Shown here piece after piece: positions 6,301-6,880 of a stretch of DNA of 6,880 nt. This stretch comes from JBFFXF01 sp041569895 (GTDB lineage: Bacteria; Planctomycetota; UBA8108; JACQVS01). The notes under the pieces were generated by a model. That model made no database searches. It saw only the letters and a list, made by a program, of their open reading frames with translations, and was not told where the DNA came from. The stretch is from contig JBFFXF010000346.1 of assembly GCA_041569895.1 (NCBI GenBank), positions 1 through 6,880 of the forward strand, in the 5' to 3' direction. A program made the translations under genes and the position numbers. Numbering within the stretch: position 1 is the stretch's first letter; each line of letters starts with the position of its first letter.

Positions 6301-6880
6301 TATCTGCGCACCGGGAACTACGAGGACGGCGCGCTCGGCGAGATCTTCGTCGACATGCACAAGGAGGGCGCGGCGTTCCGCAGCATCATGAACTGCTTCG
6401 CGATCGCCGTCTCGAAGGGGCTCCAGTACGGCGTGCCGCTCGAGGAGTTCGTCGAGACCTTCACGTTCACGCGCTTCGCGCCGCAGGGCACCGTGCAGGG
6501 TCACCCGAACCTGAAGATGGCGACGTCGATCCTCGACTACGTCTTCCGCGTGCTGGCGATCGAGTACCTCGGACGCACCGATTTCGCGCACGTGAAGCCG
6601 AACGGTCTCAACGACGGCGATCCGGCGGACAGTTCGGCGGAGGTCTCGACCGCGAGTCGGGGCGACGACACCGACGCGGGCCGTGCGGGAGATGCCGGCG
6701 CCGGGGCCGGCGGCGGCGAGGCGGCGACGCCCGTGCTCGCCGGTGACGCCTCGCGACGGGCGGAGGCTCTCGGGAGCGCGACGCTCGGCGCGCAGAACGA
6801 ACAGCTCTCCGAGTTCATGGGCGACGCACCGGTGTGCGACGTCTGCGGTCACATCACCGTGCGCAACGGCGCCTGCTACA
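3313..6880 (+). CDS. nrdJ: Adenosylcobalamin-dependent (class II) ribonucleotide reductase, 3' end cut by window
   Basis: Reduces ribonucleotides to deoxyribonucleotides in the cytoplasm by radical chemistry started from adenosylcobalamin. The window holds 1189 codons. Residues 1 to about 75 are low-complexity; family similarity starts at GLQIERLFTR (79-88). NSPQWFN lies at 221-227. C268 (PHACF) and C488 are the expected redox pair. NPCSEYMFLDDTACNLAS gives N475, C477 (thiyl radical) and E479, with the same spacing as N320, C322, E324 and C333 of Thermotoga maritima NrdJ. QNSNNSVR and PTGTIG (676-681) follow. After a polar linker, a TSCPD domain runs from about 984 to 1096; after a second Gly/Ala/Asp-rich linker, C1175, C1178 and C1188 begin a zinc-ribbon that the edge cuts. 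No N-terminal ATP-cone and no intein is seen. Start: ATG with AGGAGA upstream; ATG 3475 is the main alternative. Residues 740-756 seem to differ from the usual GTL-GAP-H-N stretch. Paired NrdR-type sites lie upstream. Confidence 0.95.
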   Translation, partial: MVFDLERSGGGDRMGGLGRASEPGARVAGDGSASARTENGDGAARAADSLVSARMGEKDTIGVRRRPAPLASADGPQGGLQIERLFTRAAPTSDRPIDPFDTVEWDLRSTRITNPDGSVVFQMDDVEVPRGWSQVASDILASKYLRKAGVPQVDENGSPVLDDEGRPVTTRETSARQVISRLVRCWRHWGEQYGYFNSTADAEVFEAELAYMLLHQMAAPNSPQWFNTGLHLAYGLSGPAQGHYFVDPITEELRESDDAYSRPQPHACFIQSVRDDLVNEGGIMDLWLREARLFKYGSGTGTNFSQIRGEGEPLSGGGVSSGLMSFLKIGDRAAGAIKSGGTTRRAAKMVCLDLDHPDIEAFVNWKAEEEKKVAAMIAAGYTHDFNGEAYQTVSGQNSNNSVRIPDAFLRSVLTDGEWALRWRTDGRVARTLRARSLWKRICEAAWACADPGVQFDSTINAWNTCPNDGRINASNPCSEYMFLDDTACNLASLNLMKFYDAERDSIDVRAYRHAVRLWTVVLEISVLMAQYPSREIALRSHRYRTLGLGYANLGTLLMVKGIPYHSEEGRSICAALTAILTGESYATSAEMARELGPFPAYERNAEAMLRVIRNHRRAAYNARPGEYEGLEIVPQGLKARYAPEYLVQAAQEAWDRALLVGEQFGYRNAQATVLAPTGTIGLLMDCDTTGIEPDFALVKFKKLAGGGFFKIVNRSVPLALRHLGYSQREIDDALEYLVGTNNLQEEGPEDEITRQSLRAKGLTAEDLEKIESQLPQVFDLRSAFSPWIIGEEAMRRLGFDSETYTGPDFDFLERIGFTSEAIEGANDRICGRHTLEGAPHVKPEHLAVFECANRCGRQGHRFIHYLGHIQMIAAAQSFISGAISKTINLPNDATIEDIERAYMESWKLGLKANALYRDGCKLSQPLSSKQAIDTAEADRADAEEAIPAGDAQVEQRESAPVTRAAPALSPGSPRRRSLPSKRMGFTQEARVGGHKIYLRTGNYEDGALGEIFVDMHKEGAAFRSIMNCFAIAVSKGLQYGVPLEEFVETFTFTRFAPQGTVQGHPNLKMATSILDYVFRVLAIEYLGRTDFAHVKPNGLNDGDPADSSAEVSTASRGDDTDAGRAGDAGAGAGGGEAATPVLAGDASRRAEALGSATLGAQNEQLSEFMGDAPVCDVCGHITVRNGACY

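Overview
The window is strongly GC-rich bacterial chromosome with mostly G/C third codon positions. It carries three recognisable genes, two leftward and one rightward, read from a shared upstream region of nearly 1 kb. PcnB-type poly(A) polymerase, a PduO-type corrinoid adenosyltransferase and a long class II (B12-dependent) ribonucleotide reductase suit a high-GC Gram-negative of deltaproteobacterial/myxobacterial type. That placement is an inference and is weak.

Layout. 1-221: no gene; a patchwork of short tandem repeats (hexamers, then perfect heptamers, then a doubled 11-mer) just beyond the 3' end of the leftward pair. 222-830 (-): cob(I)alamin adenosyltransferase. 901-2346 (-): poly(A) polymerase with a very basic tail, starting about 95 nt downstream of an extended -10 promoter at 2448-2476. 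2347-3312: no recognisable gene. This stretch holds the leftward promoter, a rightward promoter with two NrdR-box-like sites 32 bp apart (2610-2657), and a predicted leader of about 670 nt that includes a possible 31-codon leader ORF. 3313-6880 (+): adenosylcobalamin-dependent ribonucleotide reductase (nrdJ), cut by the window edge inside its C-terminal zinc-ribbon.

How the parts fit. The adenosyltransferase makes adenosylcobalamin, the radical cofactor that the NrdJ enzyme needs to make deoxyribonucleotides, so cofactor supply and consumer lie within 3.3 kb of each other. The paired NrdR-type sites beside a TTGACG -35 hexamer suggest classical NrdR repression of nrdJ. The poly(A) polymerase acts on RNA 3' ends and has no evident functional link to the other two. 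No wholly new system is evident. The parts most worth a second look are the paired NrdR sites, the long nrdJ leader and the repeat patchwork at the left end.
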